Shown one piece after another: positions 52,622-63,360 of a stretch of 64,000 bases of DNA. How positions within the stretch are numbered: position 1 is the stretch's first letter; each line of letters opens with the position of its first letter. The notes beneath the pieces were generated by a model, which searched no databases, was not told the DNA's origin, and saw only the letters and a program-made list of their open reading frames with translations. Made by a program: the position numbers and the translations under genes. The DNA is from Rheinheimera faecalis (GTDB lineage: Bacteria > Pseudomonadota > Gammaproteobacteria > Enterobacterales > Alteromonadaceae), in assembly GCF_021290965.1 (NCBI RefSeq), contig NZ_JAJOYT010000002.1:434001-498000 (forward strand), given 5' to 3'.

Positions 52622-53980
52622 ATGGCTAAAACTAAGAGCGCGTACGTCTGCAATGACTGTGGAGCTGACTTTGTGCGCTGGCAAGGCCAATGCACTGAGT
52701 GTGGTACCTGGAATAGTATCAGCGAAGTGCGTTTGCCCAGCGTCACAAAACAGCAACGTTTTGACGGTTATGCCGGCGCCACTGCAGCTAAAGTGATCCG
52801 GCTTGACCAGGTTGACTTGCAGGATGTACCACGTTTTAGCTCTGGTTTTGCTGAGTTCGACCGCGTGCTGGGCGGCGGTATAGTGCCTGGCTCCGCCATA
52901 TTAATTGGTGGCAGCCCGGGTGCTGGTAAAAGCACCTTGCTGCTGCAAATTATGTGTGGACTGGCGGTGACAGATAAAGCTTTGTATGTCACAGGTGAAG
53001 AATCGTTGCAGCAAGTGGCGCTTCGGGCGAACAGATTGGGCTTACCGACACAAAACTTAATGATGCTGGCCGAAACTAATGTTGAAACTATTTGCCAACT
53101 GGCACAACAGGAAAAGCCACGCATTATGGTCATCGACTCGATTCAGGTGATGCAGATGACGGATATTCAGTCTGCGCCCGGCAGTGTGTCGCAAGTGCGT
53201 GAAAGCGCCGCCTATTTAACCCGTTTTGCCAAACAGCACAATGTGGCTGTGATTATGGTCGGCCATGTCACTAAAGATGGCTCCCTGGCTGGTCCCAAAG
53301 TACTGGAGCATTGCATCGACTGTTCTATTTTACTGGATGGTGATACCGACAACAGATTCCGCACTTTACGTGGCAACAAAAACCGTTTTGGTGCTGTTAA
53401 TGAACTGGGCGTCTTTGCGATGACAGGGCAGGGCATGCGTGAGGTGAAAAACCCATCCGCTATATTTTTAAGCCGGGGTAAAGAAGATACGCCAGGCTCT
53501 ATTGTCATGGTGCTGTGGGAAGGAACCCGGCCTTTGCTGGTAGAAATTCAGGGCTTAGTCGATTATTCGCCATTAAATAATCCACGCCGTGTCACCTTGG
53601 GTATGGAGCAAAACCGTATTTCGATGTTGCTCGCTGTATTACACCGTCATGCAGGCATTCAAATGGCCGATCAGGATGTGTTTGTGAACGTGGTAGGTGG
53701 CGTCAAGGTCAATGAAACCAGTGCTGACTTAGCTACTTTATTGGCATTAGTCTCAAGTTTTAAAAATAAAGCTTTGCCTAACGAGCTGGTGGTCTTTGGT
53801 GAAGTGGGCTTATCCGGTGAAATCCGTCCTGTACCCAGTGGTCAGGAACGCTTAAAAGAAGCAGCGAAACACGGTTTTAAACGCGCCATAGTACCAGTGG
53901 CTAATGCGCCGAAAGAAGCTATTCCAGGAATGACGGTAGTCGCAGTCAGTAAGTTGTCTGAAGCATTGGATGCGTTGTAA
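52622..53980 (+). CDS. radA: DNA repair protein RadA
   Basis: 452 residues. The N-terminal zinc finger is CNDCG followed by CTECGTWN. The RecA-like ATPase has Walker A GGSPGAGKSTLL and the RadA-specific LRGNKNRFG motif (KNRFG). The C-terminal Lon-protease-like domain contains VNVVGGVKVNETSADLA and VFGEVGLSGEIRPV. RadA is a branch-migration helicase acting in recombinational repair. A strong bidirectional terminator follows. Confidence 0.97.
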   Translation: MAKTKSAYVCNDCGADFVRWQGQCTECGTWNSISEVRLPSVTKQQRFDGYAGATAAKVIRLDQVDLQDVPRFSSGFAEFDRVLGGGIVPGSAILIGGSPGAGKSTLLLQIMCGLAVTDKALYVTGEESLQQVALRANRLGLPTQNLMMLAETNVETICQLAQQEKPRIMVIDSIQVMQMTDIQSAPGSVSQVRESAAYLTRFAKQHNVAVIMVGHVTKDGSLAGPKVLEHCIDCSILLDGDTDNRFRTLRGNKNRFGAVNELGVFAMTGQGMREVKNPSAIFLSRGKEDTPGSIVMVLWEGTRPLLVEIQGLVDYSPLNNPRRVTLGMEQNRISMLLAVLHRHAGIQMADQDVFVNVVGGVKVNETSADLATLLALVSSFKNKALPNELVVFGEVGLSGEIRPVPSGQERLKEAAKHGFKRAIVPVANAPKEAIPGMTVVAVSKLSEALDAL

Positions 53981-54000
53981 ACGCAAAGTTACGCATAAGC

Positions 54001-54040
54001 AGACATAAAAAAACGGCCTAAGAGCCGTTTTTTTATGTCT
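54001..54040. terminator. Bidirectional terminator between radA and bamD
   Basis: A perfect 17-bp stem (54001-54017 with 54024-54040) around the 6-nt loop CTAAGA. The GC core is flanked by seven A and seven T residues, so it can stop both converging transcripts. Confidence 0.92.
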
Positions 54041-54074
54041 GTCTTTATATCTTAAGTCATAGGATGACGGGATA

Positions 54075-54827
54075 TCAGTTCAGAGCGTTAGGGAAGTTCA
54101 GCAACAACACAGCTTTGGCATCATCACGTAATTTCACTAAACCTAATTTGTCGTAACTGTCGACCATGATCACCAGGGCTTGTTCTACCTGTGGCGAATC
54201 GCGATAGTACTCAACTATGTATTTACAGCGGTTAGCAGCAGCTAAATGTGCACCACGGCGGGTGTAATAGTCTGCAACCAGCAATTCGTAGCGCACCAGT
54301 GTTTCTTTAATGGCAAACATACGCTTTCTGGCGTCGTTTGCATACTTACTGTTCGGGTAAGTGCTGACCAGAATTTTGAAATCTTCAAAACCTTGTTTGG
54401 TGCTGGACATGTCGCGGTCTGCACGGTCGATGCCGACAAACTCCTGAAACGCATTTTCGTCGACTTTAATATTGCTTAAACCACGCATGTAATAGGCGTA
54501 ATCAAGATCCGGATGGTTCGGATTTAACCGGATAAAACGGTCGATGCTGGCTAACGACTGGGTGGTATCGCCGCTTTGGTAATAAGCATAAATCAAATCC
54601 AGTTGCACCTGACGGGACAATGGACCAAATGGATAACGGCTTTCCATGGCTCTTAACAGCTCAATAGCTCTGTTATACAGACCGGAATCCAGCACATTTT
54701 TGGCTTCGTCATACATTTGTTGAGCAGACTGGTTGGTATTGACCAGTTCTTCTTCAGCATTTTTGTTCCCCGCACAGGCGGTTAGTGTTAAAGCTAGGGC
54801 GATTATGGCTAAAAAATTCACTTTCAT
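54075..54827 (-). CDS. bamD: Outer-membrane assembly lipoprotein BamD
   Basis: 250 residues with lipobox LTAC (Cys18). Five tetratricopeptide-like repeats follow, including YDEAKNVLDSGLYNRAIELL, LIYAYYQSGDTTQSLASIDR and YAYYMRGLSNIKVDENAFQ, and the BamD signature DRDMSSTKQGFEDFKILVSTYPNSKY. BamD is the essential partner of BamA in beta-barrel insertion. It is divergent from rluD, as in most gammaproteobacteria. Confidence 0.95.
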   Translation of the reverse strand: MKVNFLAIIALALTLTACAGNKNAEEELVNTNQSAQQMYDEAKNVLDSGLYNRAIELLRAMESRYPFGPLSRQVQLDLIYAYYQSGDTTQSLASIDRFIRLNPNHPDLDYAYYMRGLSNIKVDENAFQEFVGIDRADRDMSSTKQGFEDFKILVSTYPNSKYANDARKRMFAIKETLVRYELLVADYYTRRGAHLAAANRCKYIVEYYRDSPQVEQALVIMVDSYDKLGLVKLRDDAKAVLLLNFPNALN

Positions 54828-54953
54828 TTAAAAATCCGCTACTACTTAAACCTATTGGCTATTTAGTCTGGAGTAAAACCGTTAAAATAACCTTTTAAGG
54901 CCCGATTCTAACCCAGACAGTTCGGGTATGCACACAGGATAACTGGTTCCGAC

Positions 54954-55928
54954 ATGACAAAACAGATAAAACTTGCAGAAATTGTACCTGACCATCTATT
55001 TGGTAAGCGCTTAGATCAGGTATTGGCCGAAATGTTCCCGGACTATTCGCGTTCAAGAATAAAAGAATGGATTTTAGCCGATTGGGTTCAAATCAATGGC
55101 CAGCTGTGTAACACCCCCAGAGAAAAATTGCTGGGCGGGGAGTCTGTATTGATCCAGGCCGAGTTACCGGATGACGAACGTTTTGAAGCAGAGCCTATCG
55201 ATCTGAATATCGTTTATGAAGACGAGCACATTATGGTGATCAATAAGCCTGCGGGTTTAGTGGTGCATCCTGGTGCTGGTAACGCTGACGGTACCTTATT
55301 AAATGCCTTGTTACACCACTGTCCTTCTATTGCTGAAGTGCCACGTGCCGGCATAGTGCACCGTTTAGATAAAGACACCACGGGTTTAATGGTGATAGCT
55401 AAAACTATTCCGGCTCAGACCCATTTAGTGGAAGCGATGCAGGAGCGGGAAATTACCCGTGAATACGAAGCAATTTGTCATGGCACTATGACAGCGGGCG
55501 GTACAGTGGATGAGCCAATAGGCCGACACCCTACCAAACGTACTCATATGGCAGTGACCAGTTCAGGTCGTCCTGCAGTGACTCACTACCGTGTGATGGA
55601 AAAATTCCGTGCTCATACCCGTTTGCGTTTACGTCTGGAATCTGGCCGTACTCACCAAATTCGTGTGCATATGACCTACATTAACTATCCGCTGGTGGGT
55701 GATCCTGTCTACGCAGGTCGTCCACGTCCACCGCGTAAAGCAGATGAAGCCCTGTTAACTGTATTACGTGCTTTTAAACGTCAGGCGCTGCATGCAGCTA
55801 TGCTGCGTTTAGCTCACCCTATTACCAGTGAAATTATGGAATGGCATGCACCAATTCCTGACGATATGGTCGAGCTGACTCAGGCCTTACGTGAAGACAC
55901 TGACATTCACGGTCTGGATTTTGCCTGA
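54954..55928 (+). CDS. rluD: 23S rRNA pseudouridine synthase RluD
   Basis: 324 residues. An N-terminal S4 domain (FGKRLDQVLAEMFPDYSRSR) precedes the catalytic domain with HRLDKDTTGLMVIAKT, whose Asp is the nucleophile, and RLESGRTHQIRVHM. RluD modifies positions 1911, 1915 and 1917 of helix 69 in 23S rRNA. Its stop overlaps the first base of the following start (TGATG), so translation of pgeF is coupled to it. Confidence 0.95.
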   Translation: MTKQIKLAEIVPDHLFGKRLDQVLAEMFPDYSRSRIKEWILADWVQINGQLCNTPREKLLGGESVLIQAELPDDERFEAEPIDLNIVYEDEHIMVINKPAGLVVHPGAGNADGTLLNALLHHCPSIAEVPRAGIVHRLDKDTTGLMVIAKTIPAQTHLVEAMQEREITREYEAICHGTMTAGGTVDEPIGRHPTKRTHMAVTSSGRPAVTHYRVMEKFRAHTRLRLRLESGRTHQIRVHMTYINYPLVGDPVYAGRPRPPRKADEALLTVLRAFKRQALHAAMLRLAHPITSEIMEWHAPIPDDMVELTQALREDTDIHGLDFA

Positions 55929-56662
55929 TGTTCAAAGCTGACTGGCCTGCGCCATTGAATGTCAAAACAGCTATTAGTACTCGCGAGGGGGGTGTATCTT
56001 TGCCTCCTTACGATGGATTGAATTTAGGCAGTCATGTTGATGACCGGCCTGAAGCTGTGGCGCAGAATCGTCAGCTGTTCAAACAACAGGCGAAGATGCC
56101 TGCTGAACCTTTGTGGCTAAACCAGGTGCATGGTAAAGATTGCGTGGTGCTGGAACAGACTGATTTTTCAGTGGGTCCTTTTACCGCCGATGCCAGTACC
56201 ACCAAAACCAAAGGTTTGGTATCAGCGGTACTGACCGCTGATTGCCTGCCTGTATTGTTTTGTGATGTATCTGGTACTCAGGTCGCAGCTGCTCATGCTG
56301 GTTGGCGTGGTTTGGTGGACGGGGTGCTGGAACAAACGCTGGCCCAGTTTCCCGAACCCAACAACGTAATGGCATGGTTAGGCCCTGCTATTGGCCCCAC
56401 AGCTTTTGAAGTGGGGGATGAAGTACGTCTGGCTTTTATTGAAAAAAATGCCAAAGCTGACGCTGCTTTTGTGGCAGTTCCGAATAAAACAGGTAAATGG
56501 CTGGCTGATTTATATCAACTGGCGCTTTTACGTTTGAATGCTTGTGGAGTTTCACAAGTCTACGGTGGCGGTTTTTGCACTTACACCAACTCCCAAGATT
56601 TTTATTCCTACCGCCGTGATGGTCAAACAGGCCGGATGGCGTCTTGTATCTGGATTGAATGA
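55928..56662 (+). CDS. pgeF: Multicopper-type purine phosphorylase / editing factor PgeF (YfiH)
   Basis: 244 residues of the YfiH family. Metal-site motifs: LTADCLPVLFCD, AAHAGWRGL and the C-terminal FCTYTNSQDFYSYRRDG. YfiH proteins are reported as laccase-like, as purine nucleoside phosphorylase and deaminase, and as a peptidoglycan quality-control factor. The rluD-pgeF-clpB order is conserved. It starts on the rluD stop. Confidence 0.92.
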   Translation: MFKADWPAPLNVKTAISTREGGVSLPPYDGLNLGSHVDDRPEAVAQNRQLFKQQAKMPAEPLWLNQVHGKDCVVLEQTDFSVGPFTADASTTKTKGLVSAVLTADCLPVLFCDVSGTQVAAAHAGWRGLVDGVLEQTLAQFPEPNNVMAWLGPAIGPTAFEVGDEVRLAFIEKNAKADAAFVAVPNKTGKWLADLYQLALLRLNACGVSQVYGGGFCTYTNSQDFYSYRRDGQTGRMASCIWIE

Positions 56663-56690
56663 TCTAAGTCAAATTTTTGACGTTTTATTG

Positions 56691-56719
56691 CTTGATAATT
56701 AGTCGGCTCTCCCCCATCT
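56691..56719 (+). promoter_or_regulatory. Sigma-32-type heat-shock promoter of clpB
   Basis: CTTGAT (56691-56696) and CCCCATCT (56712-56719) with 15 bp between match the RpoH consensus (CTTGAA, CCCCATNT) closely. The -10 box lies 37 bp before the clpB start. Confidence 0.85.
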
Positions 56720-56755
56720 TAATGCCAACAGCAGTTTGATGTATGCGGAGATGTT

Positions 56756-59341
56756 ATGAGACTCGACAGATTCACCAGTAAATTCCAATTGGCAATAGCC
56801 GAAGCTCAGTCTATGGCTTTAGGCCGTGACCATCAGTTTATTGAACCTATTCATTTAATGCATGCTTTGCTGAATCAGGAAGGTGGATCCACCAAAGATC
56901 TGTTCAGCAAAATTGGCGTCAATACCAACGAACTGCGTTCCAAACTTTCACAAGCCTTAGAGCGGCTGCCCAAAGTCGATGGCGTAGACGCTAATGTGCA
57001 GCTGTCTGCTGCCACTATTAACCTGCTGAATCTATGCGACAAATATGCGCAAAAACGCAAAGACCAGTATATTTCCAGCGAGTTATTTGTCTTGGCCGCC
57101 TGTGAGGACAAGTCTGAGTTAGGCCACTTATTGCGCCTGCTGGGTGTAGATAAAGCAGTGGTGGAAAAAGCCATAGAACAAATCCGTGGTGGCCAGAATG
57201 TCGACGACCCCAATGCTGAAGATAGCCGTCAGGCTCTAAACAAATATACAGTGGATTTAACGGCGCGGGCTGAGGCAGGCAAGTTGGATCCAGTTATAGG
57301 CCGTGATGAAGAAATCCGTCGTTGTATTCAGGTGCTGCAGCGTCGCACTAAAAACAATCCTGTACTGATTGGTGAACCTGGCGTAGGTAAAACCGCCATA
57401 GTCGAAGGTTTAGCGCTGCGTATTATCAATAAAGAAGTACCGGAAGGTTTAAAAGACAAAAGAGTTCTGTCTTTGGATATGGGCTCTTTGTTAGCTGGTG
57501 CTAAGTATCGCGGTGAATTTGAAGAACGTTTAAAAGCAGTATTGAACGAGCTTTCAAAAGAAGAGGGCAGGGTCATTCTGTTTATCGACGAAATTCATAC
57601 CATGGTTGGTGCAGGCAAAGCCGATGGTGCTATGGATGCCGGCAATATGCTCAAACCTGCGTTGGCCCGGGGCGAGCTGCATTGTTTAGGCGCGACCACT
57701 TTGGATGAGTACCGCAAATACATTGAAAAAGATGCGGCGCTGGAGCGACGTTTCCAGAAAGTGATAGTGGATGAGCCTTCAGTGGAAGACACTATCGCCA
57801 TTTTGCGTGGCTTAAAAGAACGCTACGAGCTGCACCATGCGGTAGAAATTACCGATCCGGCTATAGTGGCTGCTGCTACTTTGTCGCACCGTTATGTCAG
57901 TGATCGGCAACTGCCGGATAAAGCCATAGATTTAATTGACGAAGCAGCGTCCAGTATCCGGATGCAGATGGACTCGAAACCAGAAGAGCTGGACAGATTA
58001 GAGCGGCGTATTATTCAGCTGAAACTGGAAGACAATGCGCTGGCCAAAGAAACAGACGACGCCACCAAAAAACGTCGTGACATGATCCAGGAACAAATTC
58101 GTGAACTGGATTTGAAATACAACGAGCTGGATGAAGTCTGGTCGTCAGAAAAAGCGGCCTTGCAGGGCACGCAAAATATCAAAGCGGACTTAGAACAAGC
58201 CCGGCTGGATATGGAAGTAGCACGTCGTGCCGGTGATTTAAATCGTATGTCGCAGCTGAAATACGAACGTATCCCTGCTTTAGAAAAACGGCTGGATTTA
58301 GCCTCTCAGGTGGATATGCACGAAATGAGGCTGCTGCGGAATAAAGTCACCGAGCAGGAAATTGCCGATGTGCTATCCAAAGCCACTGGTATTCCGGTCA
58401 GTAAAATGTTGGAAGGCGAACGCGATAAACTGCTTCGTATGGAGCAGGAACTGCAAAAACGTGTGGTAGGTCAGGCCGAAGCGTTGGAAGCTGTGTCTAA
58501 CTCTATCCGCCGTTCCCGTGCAGGTTTGTCCGATCCGAATAAACCTATAGGGTCGTTCTTGTTTTTAGGCCCGACTGGTGTGGGTAAAACCGAACTGACC
58601 AAAGCTTTAGCCCAGTTCTTGTTTGATACCGAAGATGCTTTGATCCGCATTGATATGTCGGAGTTTATGGAAAAACACACTGTATCGCGTTTAGTCGGCG
58701 CACCGCCCGGTTATGTCGGCTACGAAGAGGGGGGTTATTTAACTGAAGCTGTACGGCGTAAACCTTATTCTGTAGTGCTATTGGATGAAGTGGAAAAAGC
58801 CCATCCAGATGTCTTTAACATTCTGTTGCAGGTGTTGGATGATGGCCGTTTAACAGACGGGCAAGGCCGCACAGTCGACTTTAAAAACACAGTGATTATT
58901 ATGACCTCGAACTTAGGCTCAGACCTGATTCAGGAGCATTACCAGCATCAGGATTATCAGCAAATGAAAGATATGCTGATGGAAGTGCTGAGCAAACAGT
59001 TCAGACCTGAGTTTTTAAACCGTCTTGATGAAACTGTGGTGTTCCACCCGCTGGACAATGCCCATATCCGCCATATTGCTTCTATTCAGCTGCAGCGCCT
59101 GCGTTTACGCTTGCAGGATAAAGGCTTTGGTTTGTCGGTAACAGATGCCGCCCTGGATCTGTTGGCCGCAGCGGGTTTTGATGCCGTCTTTGGTGCGCGG
59201 CCATTAAAACGGGCTATTCAGCATTATATTGAAAACCCATTGGCTCAAACCTTACTGAAAGGTCAGATTAAACCCAATGCGGTAGTGACAGTCGATGCGC
59301 AGGAAGGGCAGTTTGTGATGGGTTCAGCCAGCGCACATTAA
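56756..59341 (+). CDS. clpB: ATP-dependent disaggregase ClpB
   Basis: 861 residues. The Clp-N double repeat spans residues 1-145, the first AAA+ domain has Walker A GEPGVGKT and Walker [12 protein letters not shown], the coiled-coil M domain occupies about 410-520, and the second AAA+ has GPTGVGKT with [16 protein letters not shown]. No ClpP-binding loop is seen, as expected. ClpB dissolves protein aggregates with DnaK. Expression is from a heat-shock promoter just upstream. Confidence 0.97.
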   Translation: MRLDRFTSKFQLAIAEAQSMALGRDHQFIEPIHLMHALLNQEGGSTKDLFSKIGVNTNELRSKLSQALERLPKVDGVDANVQLSAATINLLNLCDKYAQKRKDQYISSELFVLAACEDKSELGHLLRLLGVDKAVVEKAIEQIRGGQNVDDPNAEDSRQALNKYTVDLTARAEAGKLDPVIGRDEEIRRCIQVLQRRTKNNPVLIGEPGVGKTAIVEGLALRIINKEVPEGLKDKRVLSLDMGSLLAGAKYRGEFEERLKAVLNELSKEEGRVILFIDEIHTMVGAGKADGAMDAGNMLKPALARGELHCLGATTLDEYRKYIEKDAALERRFQKVIVDEPSVEDTIAILRGLKERYELHHAVEITDPAIVAAATLSHRYVSDRQLPDKAIDLIDEAASSIRMQMDSKPEELDRLERRIIQLKLEDNALAKETDDATKKRRDMIQEQIRELDLKYNELDEVWSSEKAALQGTQNIKADLEQARLDMEVARRAGDLNRMSQLKYERIPALEKRLDLASQVDMHEMRLLRNKVTEQEIADVLSKATGIPVSKMLEGERDKLLRMEQELQKRVVGQAEALEAVSNSIRRSRAGLSDPNKPIGSFLFLGPTGVGKTELTKALAQFLFDTEDALIRIDMSEFMEKHTVSRLVGAPPGYVGYEEGGYLTEAVRRKPYSVVLLDEVEKAHPDVFNILLQVLDDGRLTDGQGRTVDFKNTVIIMTSNLGSDLIQEHYQHQDYQQMKDMLMEVLSKQFRPEFLNRLDETVVFHPLDNAHIRHIASIQLQRLRLRLQDKGFGLSVTDAALDLLAAAGFDAVFGARPLKRAIQHYIENPLAQTLLKGQIKPNAVVTVDAQEGQFVMGSASAH

Positions 59342-59358
59342 CCACGGCACTAAAAATG

Positions 59359-59385
59359 AAAAAGCCCGCTGTTGCGGGCTTTTTT
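59359..59385. terminator. Bidirectional terminator between clpB and the PAS chemoreceptor
   Basis: AAAAAGCCCGC pairs with GCGGGCTTTTT over a TGTT loop; A and T runs on both sides allow use by both converging genes. Confidence 0.9.
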
Positions 59386-59396
59386 GCAAGTCAGGG

Positions 59397-60944
59397 TTAC
59401 TGACTAAAGGTTTTACTTAAGTTCGCAATTTCAGCGGCTTGTTGGTGCAGACGTTTGTTATTGTCGGATACCAGCTGCATATTGTTTAAGTTTTCATCGG
59501 CAATATGCTGAATGTTTTGTACATTGTTGGCGACTTCACTTGCAACCTGACCTTGTTGAGTGGCAGCAGTTGCAATTTGTGAAGACAGTTGGTCAATAGT
59601 GTTCACCATCGCCACTATGTCTGATAACTGCTCAGTGCTGTGAGTGGTTTGAGTTACACATTCCTCTACCTGCTCACGGCTTTGTGTCATGGTTTTACCC
59701 CAGCTCAACAAGGTTTGCTGAATCTCACCAATTGAGCGCTGAATTTGTTCTGTGGCTTTATGAGTACGGGATGATAAAGCCCGGACTTCATCGGCAACGA
59801 CCGCAAAACCACGGCCATGTTCACCGGCTCGTGCCGCTTCAATGGCTGCGTTTAATGCCAGTAAGTTAGTTTGGTTGGCAATACCCTGAATTTCTGTCAT
59901 CACAGCGCCAATACGTTCAGCTTCTACTGCTAAATTATCCGCAGTACTGGCGGCGCCTTGTACTTCAACAGCTAATTTTTTTACCGTGTTGGCGGTTAAC
60001 TGCATCACTTGTTCTGCCTGTTGGCAAATCTGCTGAGCTTCGCCCACTTTCTGGTTGGTTTCGCCAGTACGCTCTGCGATATCAAGCACTGTGCTGCTTA
60101 ATTGCTGAGTGGCAGTTGCGATAGAGATCAGCTGTTGGCTTTGCTGATGAATACCACGTTCGGTTAAATGCACAGCTTCTTCTAATGTATCGGCAATACT
60201 GGTCAGTTTATTGGTGCTGTCTTTGGTGCGTCCCAACACAGTACGCAAACGGGCCTGATGCATCTGATGACGGAAATCCGCTATTGAGAACGCTGTTTTT
60301 CCGCTATAGACATAACGGGATACCGAATCAAAGTCTTGCTTAATTTTCTGTAGCTGAGCTGGAATATCCACTAATTCGTCATACATCAACACAAAGAAAA
60401 TAGCCGGGATAAGTAACGCCAGCCATAAGGCGTGTGACCAGAGTAATGCGCCTGCTGCTATTAAAATAAAACTGCTCAGCAGCGCAATAAGGCGGCGCAG
60501 GTTCGTGTTCGCATTCCACTGGCTGACGGCTTTACCTGAATTGATTGCCTGATAGCAGCGATCAGCTCTTTGGATCAGATCCGGACTTGCTTTGACCCGT
60601 ACTGATTGATAGCCAACCAGTTGCTGTTGTTGATAAATAGGAGTGACAAAAGCATCAACCCAATAATAACGACCGTCTTTACAGCGGTTTTTGACCATAC
60701 CACGCCAGGATTGGCCTTGTTTTAAGTGAGCCCACAGATCGGTAAAAGCTGCTGCAGGCATATCAGGATGACGCACCAGATTGTGGTTTTTACCCACCAG
60801 TTCTTCTTCGGTGTAACCTGCGACCTGGCAAAAGGCCGGGTTCGCATAAGTGATGACACCTCGTGTATCTGTAGTGGAGACTAACTCTTGTCCGGCGTCG
60901 TATTGAACTTCCTGATCAACAAGGTTCTGGTTGCGGCGGTTCAT
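59397..60944 (-). CDS. PAS-domain methyl-accepting chemotaxis protein (Aer-like)
   Basis: 515 residues from the ATG at 60944, chosen for AAGGAA 7 nt upstream; an earlier in-frame ATG at 60968 has no such site. The PAS domain (about residues 15-120) contains [20 protein letters not shown] and [18 protein letters not shown], as in redox-sensing Aer proteins. Two hydrophobic segments follow ([32 protein letters not shown]), then the signalling domain with [20 protein letters not shown]. The cofactor, probably FAD, is inferred from similarity to Aer. No periplasmic domain is present, so it senses an internal state. The partner Che proteins are not in the window. Confidence 0.9.
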   Translation of the reverse strand: MNRRNQNLVDQEVQYDAGQELVSTTDTRGVITYANPAFCQVAGYTEEELVGKNHNLVRHPDMPAAAFTDLWAHLKQGQSWRGMVKNRCKDGRYYWVDAFVTPIYQQQQLVGYQSVRVKASPDLIQRADRCYQAINSGKAVSQWNANTNLRRLIALLSSFILIAAGALLWSHALWLALLIPAIFFVLMYDELVDIPAQLQKIKQDFDSVSRYVYSGKTAFSIADFRHQMHQARLRTVLGRTKDSTNKLTSIADTLEEAVHLTERGIHQQSQQLISIATATQQLSSTVLDIAERTGETNQKVGEAQQICQQAEQVMQLTANTVKKLAVEVQGAASTADNLAVEAERIGAVMTEIQGIANQTNLLALNAAIEAARAGEHGRGFAVVADEVRALSSRTHKATEQIQRSIGEIQQTLLSWGKTMTQSREQVEECVTQTTHSTEQLSDIVAMVNTIDQLSSQIATAATQQGQVASEVANNVQNIQHIADENLNNMQLVSDNNKRLHQQAAEIANLSKTFSQ

Positions 60945-61037
60945 GCTTATTTCCTTTTTATTTATCATTCAGTTAATCTGAATCAAAGCGGCGGCATTAT
61001 TTCAAAGATCTCTCAGATAAGCGAGCTTAGGAGCATT

Positions 61038-61493
61038 ATGCAAGTATCTGCCATTATGACCAGAAAATTGACGATGGTTGACCCGGATATGAGCTTGTCT
61101 GCGTTAAAAGACATTTTTAATCAGTCAAAATTTCAGCATGTGCCCGTCATTGATGCGAGCCGACGCCTGGTAGGCATAGTGTCAGTGAAAGATTATTTCA
61201 AAGCGCTGGCTCCTGTGATGGATGCTGCGTCGGAGAAAACCTTAGATGTTTTTGTCACCAGCCGTAAAATTAAGCATGTCATGACCAGCCCTGTGATTGC
61301 TGTGCCTGAAGATTATCCTGTGGTCAAAGCCGCAGCATTATTGCTCAAACATAATATTGGCTGCCTACCGGTGACAGATCAGGACAACGTGGCTATTGGT
61401 ATAGTGTCGTGGAAAGACATTATGCGGGTCGTGGTGTTACAGGCGGCCCGTAAAAGCAGATTAGCTTATGGCGCATCATCTGAAGAAGAGTAG
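61038..61493 (+). CDS. CBS-domain protein
   Basis: 151 residues from the ATG at 61038, set by TAGGAG 4 nt upstream; a longer frame from 60888 overlaps the divergent chemoreceptor. Two CBS motifs: IMTRKLTMVDPDMSLSALKD with LVGIVSVKDYFKAL, and HVMTSPVIAVPEDYPVVKAA with AIGIVSWKDIMRV. There is no attached domain. It is divergent from the PAS chemoreceptor and stands 109 bp before gshA. Ligand and target are unknown. Confidence 0.88.
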   Translation: MQVSAIMTRKLTMVDPDMSLSALKDIFNQSKFQHVPVIDASRRLVGIVSVKDYFKALAPVMDAASEKTLDVFVTSRKIKHVMTSPVIAVPEDYPVVKAAALLLKHNIGCLPVTDQDNVAIGIVSWKDIMRVVVLQAARKSRLAYGASSEEE

Positions 61494-61602
61494 AATAACA
61501 ACGTCAGTTCATGTCAGAGAAACTTAATCTGCGGCCACTCTTGTTTTTTTATTTGAGTTGCCCCATTTCAACGTTTGCTCATTATCAGAATAAGGGATCA
61601 GC

Positions 61603-63177
61603 TTGAGTCATTTCCTCGAACAACGTCTGGCTGCACTTGGCACCACGTCATTTAAAACTGCGATTAAAGGTATCAGACGGGGTATTGAGCGGGAGACATT
61701 ACGAATTCATCCCGATGGTCAGCTGGCACAAACTGACCATGCTAAAGCTTTAGGTTCGGCTTTAACTCATCCTTTAATTACCACAGATTTCTCTGAGTCT
61801 TTGCTTGAGTTTATTACTCCGGCTCAGACTGATATTGATATCACCTTAAAACAGCTGACGGACATTCATAAGTTTGCTTTATCTCATATAGGTGAAGAGC
61901 GGCTGTGGGCCGGTTCGATGCCTTGTTATATCAACCATCAGGATGAGATCCGACTGGCGCAGTATGGCAGCTCGAATGTAGGCACTATGAAAACTGTCTA
62001 CCGTCAGGGCCTTAAAAACCGTTATGGCAGTATGATGCAGGCTATCAGCGGCGTGCATTTTAACTTCTCCATTCCAGAAGCTTTTTGGCAGCAGTATCAG
62101 CAGCTGTTAGGGGACACAGGTTCTTTGCAGGACTTTATTTCCGCTCAGTACCTGCACCTTATTCGTAACTACAAAAGATTTGTCTGGCTGGTGGTGTATT
62201 TGTTTGGTGCCTCTCCGGCTATGTGCAGCTCGTTTTTACAAGGCCGTGAGCCTAAATACAAGTTTCAGGCGTTGGGCAAAGGCTCTTTGTATTTACCTTA
62301 TGCCACCTCGTTGCGCATGAGTGATTTGGGGTATACCAACAGTGCACAATCCAGTTTAAATATCAGCTACAACAATTTGCCGGATTATATTAAAGGCTTA
62401 CGCCAGGCGATTTCGACCCCCTCTGCAGAATATGCTTCTATTGGTACTAAAGTGGATGGTGAATATCAGCAGCTGAACAGCAATATTCTGCAAATCGAAA
62501 ACGAATTTTATTCGACCATCCGGCCTAAGCGCACCACTCAAAGTGGCGAGCGTCCAACCTGTGCGTTAAAACGCCGTGGTGTAGAGTACATCGAAGTGCG
62601 GGCTCTGGATGTGAATCCGTTTAGTGCTGTAGGCATTAACGCTGAACAAATGCGTTTTCTCGATTTGTTTTTAATCTACTGCTTATTGGAAAAAAGCCCG
62701 GATTTATCGGCTGAAGAACAAGCTGTGACAGAGCAGAATCTGCGTAAAGTGGTGACCGAAGGTCGCAGACAAAATCTGGATCTGGATGATAATGGCCAAC
62801 CCCGTTTAATGCTGGACTGGGCTGAGCAGTTGTTTGCTGATCTGATGCCTATTGCCGACTGGATGGATGCAGCTCACGGCGGTGATGCCTACAGAGCCGT
62901 GATCAAAGAGTTTTATCTGGGCCTGTTAGACCCAAATCAAACCTACTCAGGCAAGTTGTTAAGCCGTTTAATAGCTCAGCAACAAGACAGCCCTTATCAT
63001 GCGTTGGCTTTGGCAGAACAGTACCGAAAGCAATTGGCTGCGGCTGATTACCAAATTTACAGTGAAGCAGAATTTGAGCAGATGGCTGAGGTTTCCTTGC
63101 TGGAACAGCAGAAGATTGAACAGGCCGATGATGTGAGTTTTGATCAGTATCTCGAACGATATTTCGCTGATTTATAA
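61603..63177 (+). CDS. gshA: Glutamate-cysteine ligase GshA
   Basis: 524 residues, against 518 in E. coli. The start is TTG, with AAGGGA 5 nt upstream. Motifs of the gammaproteobacterial type are present: GIRRGIERETLRI, LITTDFSESLLEFITP, MQAISGVHFNFSIP and VEYIEVRALDVNPF. It joins glutamate and cysteine, the first step of glutathione synthesis. gshB is not in the window. A terminator follows at the stop codon. Confidence 0.95.
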   Translation: MSHFLEQRLAALGTTSFKTAIKGIRRGIERETLRIHPDGQLAQTDHAKALGSALTHPLITTDFSESLLEFITPAQTDIDITLKQLTDIHKFALSHIGEERLWAGSMPCYINHQDEIRLAQYGSSNVGTMKTVYRQGLKNRYGSMMQAISGVHFNFSIPEAFWQQYQQLLGDTGSLQDFISAQYLHLIRNYKRFVWLVVYLFGASPAMCSSFLQGREPKYKFQALGKGSLYLPYATSLRMSDLGYTNSAQSSLNISYNNLPDYIKGLRQAISTPSAEYASIGTKVDGEYQQLNSNILQIENEFYSTIRPKRTTQSGERPTCALKRRGVEYIEVRALDVNPFSAVGINAEQMRFLDLFLIYCLLEKSPDLSAEEQAVTEQNLRKVVTEGRRQNLDLDDNGQPRLMLDWAEQLFADLMPIADWMDAAHGGDAYRAVIKEFYLGLLDPNQTYSGKLLSRLIAQQQDSPYHALALAEQYRKQLAAADYQIYSEAEFEQMAEVSLLEQQKIEQADDVSFDQYLERYFADL

Positions 63178-63181
63178 TGAT

Positions 63182-63213
63182 AAAGCCGGATTTTAAATCC
63201 GGCTTTTGTTTGA
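63182..63213 (+). terminator. Terminator of gshA
   Basis: AAGCCGGATTT pairs with AAATCCGGCTT over a very small loop, followed by TTGTTT, within 5 bp of the gshA stop. Confidence 0.85.
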
Positions 63214-63232
63214 AGCTCCCTTATCTGCCGGA

Positions 63233-63259
63233 TAAAAAAACGGCCAGCAAGCTGGCCGT
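63233..63259 (-). terminator. GC-rich hairpin with a minus-strand T-tract
   Basis: ACGGCCAGC (63240-63248) and GCTGGCCGT (63251-63259) form a 9-bp stem; an A7 run precedes it on the plus strand, so it can act only on minus-strand transcripts. No minus-strand gene exists to its right in the window. Confidence 0.5.
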
Positions 63260-63360
63260 GAAAACTAAGGATAAGGATAATCCAGGGATGAAAAACAAAA
63301 ACTTGGTTGAATCCGTTCATTGGGTTAGTCTGAGTTGTGTTTTAAAAAGTTCAGCGTCAG

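Noticed and set aside
60888..61037. N-terminal extension of the CBS protein
   Set aside because: It overlaps the start region of the divergent chemoreceptor, and a good ribosome-binding site precedes the ATG at 61038.
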